From positions 1-48,234 of the forward strand of contig CANGIF010000026.1 of NCBI GenBank assembly GCA_947453885.1: DNA of 48,234 nucleotides. Direction: 5' to 3'. How positions within the stretch are numbered: position 1 is the first letter of the stretch; each line of letters begins with the position of its first letter. The position numbers and the translations under genes were made by a program. Origin of the DNA: Flavobacteriaceae bacterium. Its GTDB lineage: Bacteria; Bacteroidota; Bacteroidia; Flavobacteriales; Flavobacteriaceae. This document shows positions 37,063 through 45,466 of this stretch, in pieces. The notes below the pieces were generated by a model. That model did no database searches. It was not told the origin of the DNA and worked only from the letters and a program-made list of their open reading frames with translations.

Positions 37063-40000
37063 TTATTTTTTATAGTATTTACGGTATTTTGGGTAACTTA
37101 CAACTCCTAAAACACTAATTGAAAGTAAACATTCCCATATCCAACTCAGCGAACTAGCTTCGCCACTAGCATAAGAATGAAGACCTACTAAATGGAAGTT
37201 TACTCCATAATAAGTAAATAAAATGGATATAAAAGCATACATACTCATCAAATTAAATACCCATTTTCCTCGTAAATAAGGAACAAACCGAGCATGAATT
37301 ACAAATGCATAAATCATAATGGATATTAAAGCCCAGGTCTCTTTTGGATCCCAACCCCAGTAGCGTCCCCAACTTTCATTTGCCCATTGACCACCTAAAA
37401 AATTACCAATTGTCAACATGATTAATCCAATGGTTAAAGCCATTTCGTTGATGTAGGTAATTTCCTGAAGGTTCAAACTCATTTTAGCTTTGTTTGAATC
37501 GTTTGTTAGTAACATTAATAACAAGGATACTAAACCTAAAATCATACCTAAAGCAAAAGGGCCGTAGCTTGCAACAATTACTGCAACGTGAATCATTAAC
37601 CAATAGGAATTCAATACAGGTTGTAAATTTCCAATTTGAGGATCTACCCAATTCATATAGGCAGCCATTAAAATAATTGCTGTTACAAATGCGGATGAAG
37701 CAACTGTTAATTTTGATTTTTTATCGAAAGCCAAACCAAAAAACATGGTTGCCCAAGCAATATAAATTATAGATTCATAAGCATTACTCCAAGGAGCATG
37801 CCCCGATATGTACCATCTTACTATTAGCCCTAAAGTATGACAACCAAATAAAATTCCAATGCTAACATGCATAGCATTTACCGAAAATGTAATGAACTTG
37901 TTTTCTTTAAAAATAGACACTATTGTAAAAAATATCATCAATACACCTGCTATCATGTATAAAAAGTAAAGTTTTTTAAATACATCGTATTTATTATATA
38001 GAATTTCAGAGTCTATTTTTCTTTCACTTGGCATAACTGCTTTACCATATTTTTTTTGATATTTAGTTAGTCCGTCTAAATAGAAATCAGGCTCTTTGAA
38101 ATTATTTTTTAAAGAAGCATTTTCCAATGACATTAGGTAAATTGGCAAAATTTGCTTGGTAAAAACAGAATCCATTCCTTTTAATTGTGCTTGACCTAAT
38201 TCAGGATAAGAAATCCATTTGTTATTTTCATTATTTGGAATGGGAAATATTTTTAAAATAGAACCTGACAACGCACTGTTTAGTAAATTTATTTTTTTAT
38301 CGGTCTCAACAAAATCTTTTTCAAATTGGTTGGGATTTGCTGTTTTATAAGCGTTATCTAAATAGGGTGACAATTTATAATTGCCTTTTGCATCAAAAAA
38401 ATCAATAAAACGTCCCAGTTTTTGATTGGCAGGGATACCTAAAATTTTTCGAATACTGTCGTTTCCGCTGCTCATATAGACCAATGGTGCTTGGTACCAC
38501 AAAGTAGGAAATTGTGTCATGGACAAAAAGACTTGGTCTGAATTCAACTCTTTATAAGTGTCTTTATGACTTACCTTTCTAAGTAATTCAGATGAAAACG
38601 TGTTTACAGGTTTCATTCTTCCACCCTCATCTTGAATAACCAATCGTCCAAATTTAGCAGCATGTGACTCTGTAATTTTATATTTTAAAATTAAAGAATC
38701 AATTTGTTTTTCTGTTGGCATTTTAGCAGTGTGCTCTTGAGAATAGCCTGTTAATGCACTTAAAAACAAAAGTAAAGTAAGTAACTTTGCTTTCTTTTGC
38801 TTCACAATATCTAATTTTCGTTTCAAATCAGCAAATCGTGAATACTTAGTAAACATAATTGCCATCATGGCAAAAAACAGTAAAAAATAACCAATATAAG
38901 TTATCCATGTTCCCCAGAAATCATGATTTACAGACAAAACAGTACCTTTTTCATCAGCGTCAAACGAAGATTGGAAAAAACGATAGCCTTTTAAATCCAA
39001 AACATGATTCATAAATATTTTAGAATCCGTTTTAGTAGCTCCATCTACAACGGTAACATTGCTTTCAAAAGCGGAGAAACTCTTTTCCGTTCCCGGATAT
39101 TTTTTAGCAATAAAGTCATTCAATTTAATTGAAAAAGGTAAATTATAGGTTTTACTTCCATAAGCAATAGTAAATTCAAGACTGCCAACTTTAACAATTT
39201 TAGGCTCGCCTGTTTTTCCTTTTGAGCCTATTACAACAACTTTTTGTTTCTTACCCGCTGATTCAATTGAAAAAACTAGCGCATCATCTTGACCTTTAGC
39301 TTTAAAATTTGTTCCGGCTTGGTAGGCTACTACTCCTTTTTTGGGTGCTTCAGGAAACACAAATTGTGCACCTCCAACGTTGTACAACGATCGCATCATC
39401 AAAGGTTGTGCTACCTCTTTTGCAACTTTGCCTTGCAATTTGTCAGCCATTCGCATAAACTGTCCATCAAATGGAGCTGAAAAAGTAGGTGTTTCGCTTT
39501 GTGTATCGATATTAATTGCTCCTTTTGTGTATTTGTTAAAAGCAAAAAGGATGTTGTTTATGTTTTGAACTTCGCCAGACTTTAAAAAATGTTCGTGTCT
39601 AGTTCCACCACCAGATTCCACCATTTTAAGAAATAAAGTTCCTTTTGGATTCTCTTTAATAACCTCTTTAGCACCCATTAAGTAATTATCTAGTGTAATA
39701 GTAAAAGGAGTTTGATCAAATTTTTCGTCAATTAAAAACTTGTTTTGGGTTGTGGCAGCAAAAAGAACGGGTTTTTCAAATATTCTTCTTTTTAATTCTC
39801 CTTTATATTGTCCGTCAACGAAAATGGATATAAATGGTTTGTCTGAAAAAAACCTGCTTTCGGTTGCTCCTTCTCTGATAGGCATAATACCTTCAAAGCT
39901 AATGTAACGAGTAATAAAAGCACCTAGAATGATAAAAATAAAAGCTAAATGAAGCATTAATGTTGCCCATTTTTCTTTTTTTAATAATTGGTATTTAGAA

Positions 40001-40197
40001 ATATTTCCAATAAAATTAATCATAAAAAACAACATGATTGCTTCAAACCACCATGCGTTATAAATTAATATTCTGGCTGTATCTGTATTGTACTTACTTT
40101 CAATAAAGGTACCCGCACCCATTGCTACTGCAAAACTTAAAAACAATAGCGCCATTAAGCGTGTTGAAAATAATATAGAACGTATTTTCTTTTCCAT
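37063..40197 (-). CDS. ccsA: Fused CcsB-CcsA cytochrome c biogenesis protein
   Basis: The 1044-residue protein fuses ResB/CcsB (about 1-450) and CcsA (about 740-1044), the system II cytochrome c synthase that exports haem and attaches it to CxxCH motifs in the periplasm. The N-terminal half has TM segments near 10-30, 48-66, 75-97 and about 430, with a large periplasmic domain between. A middle domain (about 490-735) is followed by the CcsA half, which has six or more TMs and the WWD-type haem-handling motif WANESWGRYWGWDPKETWALI. Conserved His residues flank it (GCHTLGLIVRWYISGHAPWSNAYES and MIHVAVIVASYG). The CxxCH lipoprotein at 19847 is a possible client. TACTTTTG at 40234-40227 is a -7 box candidate. 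Confidence 0.93.
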   Translation of the reverse strand: MEKKIRSILFSTRLMALLFLSFAVAMGAGTFIESKYNTDTARILIYNAWWFEAIMLFFMINFIGNISKYQLLKKEKWATLMLHLAFIFIILGAFITRYISFEGIMPIREGATESRFFSDKPFISIFVDGQYKGELKRRIFEKPVLFAATTQNKFLIDEKFDQTPFTITLDNYLMGAKEVIKENPKGTLFLKMVESGGGTRHEHFLKSGEVQNINNILFAFNKYTKGAINIDTQSETPTFSAPFDGQFMRMADKLQGKVAKEVAQPLMMRSLYNVGGAQFVFPEAPKKGVVAYQAGTNFKAKGQDDALVFSIESAGKKQKVVVIGSKGKTGEPKIVKVGSLEFTIAYGSKTYNLPFSIKLNDFIAKKYPGTEKSFSAFESNVTVVDGATKTDSKIFMNHVLDLKGYRFFQSSFDADEKGTVLSVNHDFWGTWITYIGYFLLFFAMMAIMFTKYSRFADLKRKLDIVKQKKAKLLTLLLFLSALTGYSQEHTAKMPTEKQIDSLILKYKITESHAAKFGRLVIQDEGGRMKPVNTFSSELLRKVSHKDTYKELNSDQVFLSMTQFPTLWYQAPLVYMSSGNDSIRKILGIPANQKLGRFIDFFDAKGNYKLSPYLDNAYKTANPNQFEKDFVETDKKINLLNSALSGSILKIFPIPNNENNKWISYPELGQAQLKGMDSVFTKQILPIYLMSLENASLKNNFKEPDFYLDGLTKYQKKYGKAVMPSERKIDSEILYNKYDVFKKLYFLYMIAGVLMIFFTIVSIFKENKFITFSVNAMHVSIGILFGCHTLGLIVRWYISGHAPWSNAYESIIYIAWATMFFGLAFDKKSKLTVASSAFVTAIILMAAYMNWVDPQIGNLQPVLNSYWLMIHVAVIVASYGPFALGMILGLVSLLLMLLTNDSNKAKMSLNLQEITYINEMALTIGLIMLTIGNFLGGQWANESWGRYWGWDPKETWALISIMIYAFVIHARFVPYLRGKWVFNLMSMYAFISILFTYYGVNFHLVGLHSYASGEASSLSWIWECLLSISVLGVVSYPKYRKYYKK

Positions 40198-40226
40198 TTA
40201 TGCTATTTTTTATTTAAAAACGACTA

Positions 40227-40234
40227 CAAAAGTA
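40227..40234 (-). promoter_or_regulatory. Possible -7 box for ccsBA
   Basis: TACTTTTG on the minus strand fits TAnnTTTG and lies 29 bases before the ATG at 40197. No TTG at the expected spacing is clear. Confidence 0.35.
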
Positions 40235-40341
40235 GCTCTTTTTGTTCAGAAAAATGGCGTATTGAATGGTATATTTAAGCAATACTTTAGGAAGTACTTC
40301 TTAAAAAAAAATTGAACTCTAATTTATTAAAATCGATTCGT

Positions 40342-41814
40342 TTATCTAGAATAATTAGGTGCTTCTTTAGTTATGGTAACGTTATGAGGGTGGCTTTCAG
40401 TAATCCCACTTGAAGTAATTCTAACAAATCTGCCTGTTTCTTGTAAAGTTTGAATATCTTTTGAGCCACAATAGCCCATTCCAGCGCGTAAACCACCTAT
40501 AAATTGTTGCATACTTTCGTTTAATTCTCCTTTGTAAGGCACTCTACCAACAATTCCTTCAGGAACTAATTTTTTAACATCGTCTTCCACATCTTGAAAA
40601 TAACGATCTTTTGAACCTTCTTTCATTGCTTCAACCGACCCCATACCTCTATAGGATTTGAATTTTCTTCCTTCAAAAATTATTGTTTCGCCCGGCGATT
40701 CTTTGGTTCCTGCTAAAAGCGATCCTAACATTACACAATCTGCGCCAGCAGCTATAGCTTTTGAAATATCGCCTGTGTAACGAATACCTCCGTCAGCAAT
40801 TACAGGTACGCCACTTCCTTTGATAGCTTGAGCTACTTCTAAAACTGCTGAAAACTGTGGGTAACCCACTCCTGCAACAATTCGAGTGGTACAAATGGAG
40901 CCAGGACCAATACCTACTTTTACCCCATCGGCACCATTTGCTACAAGAAATGCAGCAGCTTGGGCAGTAGCTATATTGCCAACAATTATGTCTATTTGAG
41001 GAAATTTAGTTTTAAGCACTTTTAAAACTCCAATTACTCCTTCTGAATGTCCATGAGCAGTGTCAATTATTATTGCATCAACTCCAGCATTTACTAATGC
41101 TTCAGCTCTTTCAACAGCATCTGATGTAACGCCAATTGCTGCTGCAACCCGTAATCTGCCAAATGAATCTTTGTTTGCAATTGGTTTTTGAGTAAGTTTA
41201 GTAATGTCTCGAAACGTAATTAGTCCAACTAATTGGTAATTGTTATTTACAACTGGTAATTTTTCAATTTTATTGCCTTGAAGAACAACCTCTGCTTGTT
41301 CTAAAGAAGTTCCTTCTGCAACTGTTATTAAATTTTTACTAGTCATTATTTCAATTATAGGACGCAGTATATTGTGTTCAAATCGCAAGTCTCGATTGGT
41401 AACAATTCCTTTTAAAATCGAATTTTCATCTACAATAGGAATACCACCAATACCGTATTCTTTCATTGCATTTTTCGCATCGGCAACTGTAGCCGTCAAT
41501 GGCAGGGTTACGGGATCCAAAATCATTCCTGATTCTGCTCGTTTAACTTTTTTAACCTTTGCTGCTTGTTGCGCTATGGTCATGTTTTTATGTAAAACAC
41601 CAATTCCACCTTCTTGAGCCATTGCGATAGCCATTGAACTTTCAGTAACAGTGTCCATAGCTGCTGAAACTATTGGTACATTGAGCGTAATATTTCTTGA
41701 AAATTTTGATTGAATACTTACGTCTCTTGGGAGAATATTTGAATAATTGGGTACTAAAAGAACATCGTCGTAGGTTAAACCTTCTCCAATAATTTTTGAG
41801 TTTTGTGTGTACAT
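40342..41814 (-). CDS. guaB: IMP dehydrogenase
   Basis: The 490-residue enzyme oxidises IMP to XMP with NAD+, the committed step to GMP. It has the TIM-barrel core ([17 protein letters not shown] at the start, [10 protein letters not shown]), two CBS domains at about 96-208, catalytic C308 in [15 protein letters not shown], the phosphate site [12 protein letters not shown] and [11 protein letters not shown], and the flap SKDRYFQ. Length and order are normal. A TAAATTTG box lies upstream at 41846-41853. It is transcribed towards ccsBA but probably as a separate unit. Confidence 0.97.
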   Translation of the reverse strand: MYTQNSKIIGEGLTYDDVLLVPNYSNILPRDVSIQSKFSRNITLNVPIVSAAMDTVTESSMAIAMAQEGGIGVLHKNMTIAQQAAKVKKVKRAESGMILDPVTLPLTATVADAKNAMKEYGIGGIPIVDENSILKGIVTNRDLRFEHNILRPIIEIMTSKNLITVAEGTSLEQAEVVLQGNKIEKLPVVNNNYQLVGLITFRDITKLTQKPIANKDSFGRLRVAAAIGVTSDAVERAEALVNAGVDAIIIDTAHGHSEGVIGVLKVLKTKFPQIDIIVGNIATAQAAAFLVANGADGVKVGIGPGSICTTRIVAGVGYPQFSAVLEVAQAIKGSGVPVIADGGIRYTGDISKAIAAGADCVMLGSLLAGTKESPGETIIFEGRKFKSYRGMGSVEAMKEGSKDRYFQDVEDDVKKLVPEGIVGRVPYKGELNESMQQFIGGLRAGMGYCGSKDIQTLQETGRFVRITSSGITESHPHNVTITKEAPNYSR

Positions 41815-41845
41815 TGCAATTTAGTTGAAGTTGTTAAATTGCGAA

Positions 41846-41853
41846 CAAATTTA
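41846..41853 (-). promoter_or_regulatory. Possible -7 box for guaB
   Basis: TAAATTTG on the minus strand fits TAnnTTTG and lies 32 bases before the ATG at 41814. The -33 TTG is not clear. Confidence 0.4.
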
Positions 41854-41884
41854 GAAAAATAAATGGAGTTTTATGCTATTACTT

Positions 41885-42439
41885 TTAAGGATGCAATTTG
41901 CTTGCAATTTTTCTTTTAATTTCGTCCAACGAAGTGTCACTGTAAAGTAATTCAGCTAGTATTTCTTGCCTAAGCAAATCAATAGTAACATTAAAATAGG
42001 ATGCCCAATTGGATAAATATAAAATATTTCTGGCATGTTTAATTCGCTTTGTAGTTTCTTTGGCAGTCCTTACAACAGCCTTTCCATCATAGTTGGGGTT
42101 ATTCTTGTGTTCATAAGTTACGATGTTCTTTATAGGATCGAATGCTAAATAATAAAGTTGTTCAAAAGAATTATCCGGATAAAAATGTTCCCATTTTGCA
42201 AATCCTAACTTAATTTTAGAAGTGTTTTCGGGAAGTCCGTTTAAATGCCATTTGCTATTAGCTAACCTACCCCAATGGTTTGAAAGCCTATACATTCCTT
42301 CTTTTGTGAAAAAATAATGACTCCCCGATTCACTTTTAAAATCAGGTTGCATGTCTGCTATTAGTATAGTAGCAACTTCTTGAAATACACAAAATGTGTT
42401 TTTAAAGAGTTTAGAACTGGGTTTAAAAGAATTTGACAT
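41885..42439 (-). CDS. Unknown soluble protein, 184 residues
   Basis: The product has no signal peptide or TM. It is moderately basic, with stretches such as SGSHYFFTKEGMYRLSNHWGRLANSKWHLNG and KLGFAKWEHFYPDNSFEQLYYLAFD. I recall similar proteins of unknown function in Flavobacteriia, but I recognise no domain. It starts with ATG at 42439, divergent from the 74-codon gene, and ends 71 bases before the guaB start. Confidence 0.75.
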   Translation of the reverse strand: MSNSFKPSSKLFKNTFCVFQEVATILIADMQPDFKSESGSHYFFTKEGMYRLSNHWGRLANSKWHLNGLPENTSKIKLGFAKWEHFYPDNSFEQLYYLAFDPIKNIVTYEHKNNPNYDGKAVVRTAKETTKRIKHARNILYLSNWASYFNVTIDLLRQEILAELLYSDTSLDEIKRKIASKLHP

Positions 42440-42504
42440 AGTTACTTTTAATTGAAAGTTGCATATTTAGGTTGCAAAAAAAATCTCGCAACAAAATAAC
42501 CTAG

Positions 42505-42512
42505 TATATTTG
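42505..42512 (+). promoter_or_regulatory. Possible -7 box for the 74-residue gene
   Basis: TATATTTG is a perfect TAnnTTTG match 29 bases before the ATG at 42542. The nearest TTG upstream (42472-42474) is about 30 bases away, longer than normal. Confidence 0.45.
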
Positions 42513-42541
42513 CAAGCAAATTTATTTAAATAAAATTCAAA

Positions 42542-42766
42542 ATGCTAGAAAAGGGACTTTATACAGGAATAATAGAACAAGATGCTAATGGAAACTACTT
42601 TTGTGGTCCTTATCTATTAGATTTTAAAATGGTTACTTCTAAATTTAAAATTGGAGATAAAATCACTTTAAAATCTTGTATAGAAAATCCAAGCGACATT
42701 TCGTTTAATGCCTATCCTAAAAAATCAAAGAATTTTGCTCTTTTTAATTTAAAACCAAATTATTAA
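42542..42766 (+). CDS. Small unknown protein, 74 residues
   Basis: The product (MLEKGLYTGIIEQDANGNYF) is a soluble, beta-rich-looking small protein with two Cys (YFCGP and LKSCIEN) and no signal or TM. A good -7 box precedes it, the frame is intact, and it fills the gap between divergent neighbours, which supports a real gene. I recognise no family. Confidence 0.6.
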   Translation: MLEKGLYTGIIEQDANGNYFCGPYLLDFKMVTSKFKIGDKITLKSCIENPSDISFNAYPKKSKNFALFNLKPNY

Positions 42767-42860
42767 ATAAGACAAGTAGTTACAATACAGATTTTTGCAA
42801 AAAAATAAGTGTCTAAAATTATTTCAATTTCTCTACTATTAGAAATTTAATTAAAAAATG

Positions 42861-42868
42861 TACCTTTG
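42861..42868 (+). promoter_or_regulatory. Possible -7 box for the DnaJ-KTSC gene
   Basis: TACCTTTG fits TAnnTTTG and lies 47 bases before the ATG at 42916. A TTG at the normal spacing is not evident. Confidence 0.4.
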
Positions 42869-42915
42869 CAAAAAATTTAACTTTTTAAAGAAAAAAAGCT
42901 AAGCAGACTTATTTT

Positions 42916-43356
42916 ATGAAAAAAATTAACGAGTACAGGAAGTTACTAGAAGTAGATAAAACAGTAACTCTTAAAGATTTGAAAACTATTTATAGAAACG
43001 CTATGAAAGATTGTCATCCTGATAAATTTCAAGGCAACGAAGAGGGATTACATGAAGCAGAATTAAAAAGTAAAATGGTTATTGAAGCTTACCATTTTTT
43101 AGTTAGCATCAATCCAGAAACCATTAAAAACAATCTTCCTGAATACAACGAAACTATTGCCACTTCAACTATTACCGATTATAAATATACCGATAGTAGA
43201 TTGCATGTAAATTTCTCAAACGGTAGTGTTTATGAATACATAAGTGTACCAAGAGCAATTTATGTAAAAATGGTAAATGCAGAATCTCCTGCTCGTTATG
43301 CAAAAAGACATATTTTTAATGCATATCCTTACCGCAAAACAATAAACCAAGACTAA
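42916..43356 (+). CDS. DnaJ-like N-terminal domain fused to a KTSC domain
   Basis: The 146-residue protein starts with a J-domain-like region (about 1-65) with the HPD tripeptide at 34-36 (KDCHPDKFQG) and flanking helices. The C-terminal part (about 80-143) has the KTSC pattern: YTDSRLHVNFSNGSVYEYISVPRAIYVKMVNAES followed by ARYAKRHIFNAYPY. J domains stimulate Hsp70; KTSC domains are found with nucleic-acid and stress functions but have no firm role. The client is unknown. The gene is on the plus strand upstream of the DUF4369/thioredoxin gene. Confidence 0.85.
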   Translation: MKKINEYRKLLEVDKTVTLKDLKTIYRNAMKDCHPDKFQGNEEGLHEAELKSKMVIEAYHFLVSINPETIKNNLPEYNETIATSTITDYKYTDSRLHVNFSNGSVYEYISVPRAIYVKMVNAESPARYAKRHIFNAYPYRKTINQD

Positions 43357-43457
43357 TAAAAACCTAAATAATAACAACTTGGTGTTAAATAATTTAAAAT
43401 TAAAAAACTAAATTTATTTTTTTAAATACTTTTGCACCTCAAATTAAAATTGTACAA

Positions 43458-44231
43458 ATGAAAAAAATTATTGTAATTCTTACAGCATCTAGTTTACTTT
43501 TTGCTTGTAGTAAAGTTGGAAAAAATGAATTCCTAATTTCAGGAACAGCAAAAGGAATAGCTAATGGTAAAACTATTGTTTTAGAAAAACAAGATGAAGT
43601 AGCTATGAAACTTGTACCTATTGATACTGTAAAAATTCAAAATGGTAAATTTGAAATAAAAGGAAAATATACTGAAACAGGGATTTATACTTTACAATTA
43701 GAAAAAGCAAATGGTAAAATACCTGTAATTATTGAAAATGCAGAAATTAAAGTGGATATTGATAAAGACAGTGTTCAAAAATCTAAAATTTCTGGAACGT
43801 ACAGTAATGATGAGTTTTATAAATTCAACAACGATTTAAAAATAGCTCAAAAAGCTGTTCAAAAAGAAATGATGGAATTTCAAAATAAAAACATGCAAGC
43901 AATGACTGATGCGCAAAAAAATAAAGATTCAGTTACTGTTAGCCGTTTGATGAAAGAATATGGAAAAATTCAAGAAAAAATTTCTAACAAATACATTTCT
44001 TATGCTGAGTCACATCCAAAATCTTTTATTAGTGTTTTAATTCTTGATGGAATGTTCAAACAACCTAATTTTGATTTTGCAAAAGCTAAAAAAATATACG
44101 AAAGTTTAGATGCGTCTTTAAAAAGTACAAAATCTGGAAAATCTGTAAAATTAGCTATCGACAATTACAAAGGAAATTCTTTGATGCCAAGTCCTCACGG
44201 AACTCCTGCTGCTGCTCCAGCTGCAAAATGA
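43458..44231 (+). CDS. DUF4369-containing lipoprotein, cut short by TGA (N-terminal half of a TlpA-like protein)
   Basis: The 257-residue frame has a lipoprotein signal with lipobox LLFAC (Cys17). A DUF4369 domain follows (about 22-115: FLISGTAKGIANGKTIVLEKQ, IQNGKFEIKGKYTETGIYTLQLE), then a helical region and an Ala/Pro linker (SPHGTPAAAPAAK). It ends in TGA at 44229-44231. Reading on in the same frame gives the thioredoxin domain that normally completes this family, so the gene is probably truncated or the product is a remnant; alternatively the DUF4369 half alone is exported. TACTTTTG at 43427-43434 is a possible -7 box. Confidence 0.7.
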   Translation: MKKIIVILTASSLLFACSKVGKNEFLISGTAKGIANGKTIVLEKQDEVAMKLVPIDTVKIQNGKFEIKGKYTETGIYTLQLEKANGKIPVIIENAEIKVDIDKDSVQKSKISGTYSNDEFYKFNNDLKIAQKAVQKEMMEFQNKNMQAMTDAQKNKDSVTVSRLMKEYGKIQEKISNKYISYAESHPKSFISVLILDGMFKQPNFDFAKAKKIYESLDASLKSTKSGKSVKLAIDNYKGNSLMPSPHGTPAAAPAAK

Positions 44232-44642
44232 AGAACTAATTTTTCAGCTCCAAATCCAGAAGGAAAAGTCCTAACTTTAAAAGAAATTGCTGGAAAAGTT
44301 ACCTTAATTGACTTTTGGTCGTCTAATTGCAGTCCTTGTAGAGCAGAACATCCAAAATTGGTGGCACTTTACAAAGAATTACATCCAAAAGGGCTCAATA
44401 TAATTAGCGTTTCTTTAGATACAGAAGCTGCAAAATGGAAAAAAGCTCTTTTAAAAGATGGATTGACATGGTACCAAGTATCGAATTTAAAAGGTTGGGA
44501 AGATCCTGTTGCCAAACAGTTTGAAGTAGTAGAAACGCCAACACTTTTTATACTAAATGCCACTGGTGAAATAGTAGGGAAGGATTTACGAGGAGAGGCA
44601 CTCAAAAAAAAGATACTCGAATTAATACCACTTTCGCGTTAA
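44232..44642 (+). pseudogene. Orphaned thioredoxin/TlpA-like C-terminal half after in-frame TGA
   Basis: In the same frame as the upstream DUF4369 gene this encodes 136 residues: NFSAPNPEGK, VTLIDFWSSNCSPCRAEHP with the redox CSPC (codons 291-294 of the full frame, 44328-44339), ISVSLDTEAAKWKKAL, and VVETPTLFILNATGEIVGKDLRG before a TAA. No ATG, GTG or TTG lies between the TGA and the CSPC, so the active site can only be made by read-through, or if the TGA is an error. All other features are intact, with no further frameshift. It would be a periplasmic disulfide reductase of the TlpA/ResA type. Confidence 0.75.
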
Positions 44643-44658
44643 AATAAAACATGTTAAA

Positions 44659-44680
44659 AAAATCTCCTAATGGAGATTTT
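44659..44680 (+). terminator. Terminator after the thioredoxin half
   Basis: Perfect 9-bp stem AAAATCTCC / GGAGATTTT with loop TAAT, followed by TTT. It starts 16 bases after the TAA and supports one transcription unit across both halves of the TGA-split gene. Confidence 0.85.
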
Positions 44681-44738
44681 TTTATGTATTTCAATTTCAA
44701 ATGCTTAGTAAATTAACCAAATTAAATTCAAAAAAACA

Positions 44739-44769
44739 TTTGGTAACACCAAAAACAGTACTATATTTG
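44739..44769 (+). promoter_or_regulatory. Bacteroidota-type promoter of tRNA-Tyr
   Basis: TTTG (44739-44742), a 19-base spacer and TATATTTG (44762-44769) match the TTTG-N19-TAnnTTTG consensus. Transcription should start near 44776, about 20 bases before the tRNA. Confidence 0.85.
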
Positions 44770-44795
44770 CCACGGTTTTAAGTTAAATAGGGTTT

Positions 44796-44876
44796 GGGGA
44801 GATACTCAAGCGGCCAACGAGGGCAGACTGTAAATCTGCTGTGTAAACTTCGCAGGTTCGAATCCTGCTCTCCCCA
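44796..44876 (+). tRNA. tRNA-Tyr (GTA anticodon)
   Basis: The 81-base sequence folds into a cloverleaf: acceptor GGGGAGA / TCTCCCC, D-arm CTC / GAG, anticodon stem GCAGA / TCTGC with loop CTGTAAA (GTA at 44830-44832), a long type II variable arm (TGTGTAAACTTC), T-arm GCAGG TTCGAAT CCTGC and discriminator A44876. The next bases are CA, so CCA is not fully encoded. The long variable arm and GTA anticodon identify tyrosine. Confidence 0.97.
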
Positions 44877-44879
44877 CAA

Positions 44880-44910
44880 AAAGAGGCGGTCTAAAAAAGA
44901 CCGCCTCTTT
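44880..44910 (+). terminator. Terminator of tRNA-Tyr
   Basis: A 13-bp stem AAAGAGGCGGTCT / AGACCGCCTCTTT with an A loop and a T-run, starting three bases after the tRNA. Possibly bidirectional for the lipoprotein array. Confidence 0.92.
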
Positions 44911-44929
44911 TTTTATGAGTAAATTAGTG

Positions 44930-45000
44930 TCATTCTGCAAAATGCATATCAAAACGACCTTGTCTTATTACTACTTTTTCACCTACTGAATTAAAGCATC
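44930..45000 (-). pseudogene. Remnant of a lipoprotein C-terminus at the end of the array
   Basis: On the minus strand a frame between two stops reads NSVGEKVVIRQGRFDMHFAE then TGA. QGRFDMHF matches the TDGRFDIKI end of the three array lipoproteins. No start or N-terminal part is present. It looks like the tail of a fourth, more diverged copy, or of a related gene of the same family. It directly follows the stop of the 112-codon gene. Confidence 0.55.
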
Positions 45001-45017
45001 AAATTTTTATAAATAAT

Positions 45018-45356
45018 CTATTGGAGTCGCCATTGTTTCCCAATCAAATCGTCAACCAGTGCATAAGGCATAGTGTTTTTGGGGTCCAAACTAGACCGAT
45101 GCACTTCGCTTAAGGCTTGAATAAAATGCCACAGGTTTGATTTTTGGGGATTTTCTTTATCGTTAAAATCTAACAGATGGGCATTGCTGACCACTCTGTC
45201 ATAAAGCAAACCTGTATTAATTTGGTTTTTGTTTACATGGCGTAGTAAACTATCCATAGTAACGGTATATTCTTTTGGAATCACGGATTCCTTATCTTGT
45301 GCTTTGGCAAAAAGACAAAGCAATAATAAACTGGAAATAAATAATTTTAATTTCAT
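45018..45356 (-). CDS. Short secreted protein, probably the truncated 5' part of a larger gene (array gene A, copy 1)
   Basis: The 112-residue frame has a signal peptide (MKLKLFISSLLLLCLFAKAQ) and a mature part beginning DKESVIPKEYTVTMDSLLRHVNKNQINTGLLYDRVVSNAHLLDF. The segment INTGLLYDRVVSNAHL resembles the N-terminal region I recall from much longer secreted Bacteroidota proteins, so this is probably a truncated copy. It lies between lipoprotein copy 1 and the lipoprotein remnant at 44930. Copies of its first 33-34 codons occur at 46130-46240 and 47007-47116. Expression as a functional protein is uncertain. Confidence 0.5.
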   Translation of the reverse strand: MKLKLFISSLLLLCLFAKAQDKESVIPKEYTVTMDSLLRHVNKNQINTGLLYDRVVSNAHLLDFNDKENPQKSNLWHFIQALSEVHRSSLDPKNTMPYALVDDLIGKQWRLQ

Positions 45357-45410
45357 AGTTTTGTAGTGTTAAATTAAACTTTTGTGAGAGATTGTTTTTT
45401 TTAGCTATGA

Positions 45411-45438
45411 GAAGTCATTGCATTCCGCAATGGCTTTC
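45411..45438. repeat. Array hairpin, copy 1
   Basis: Stem GAAGTCATTGC / GCAATGGCTTTC (one G-T pair) with loop ATTCC, followed by a T-run on the plus strand. It lies between lipoprotein copy 1 and gene A copy 1. The minus-strand transcript has no T-run after it. Confidence 0.75.
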
Positions 45439-45466
45439 TTTTTTTGTTTTTAGATTTTACATAAAT

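Noticed and set aside
44229..44231. Selenocysteine or recoded TGA in the split thioredoxin gene
   Set aside because: The TGA lies in a linker, not at a redox site, no SECIS-like hairpin is evident next to it, and TGA ends the LytTR gene normally.
44369..44605. Minus-strand frame opposite the thioredoxin half
   Set aside because: It is antisense to a recognisable thioredoxin domain and has no supported start or product.
44358..44642. Independent 94-residue protein starting at the TTG at 44358
   Set aside because: This start removes the CSPC active site and the first strands of the thioredoxin fold, so it is more likely the rest of a split gene.
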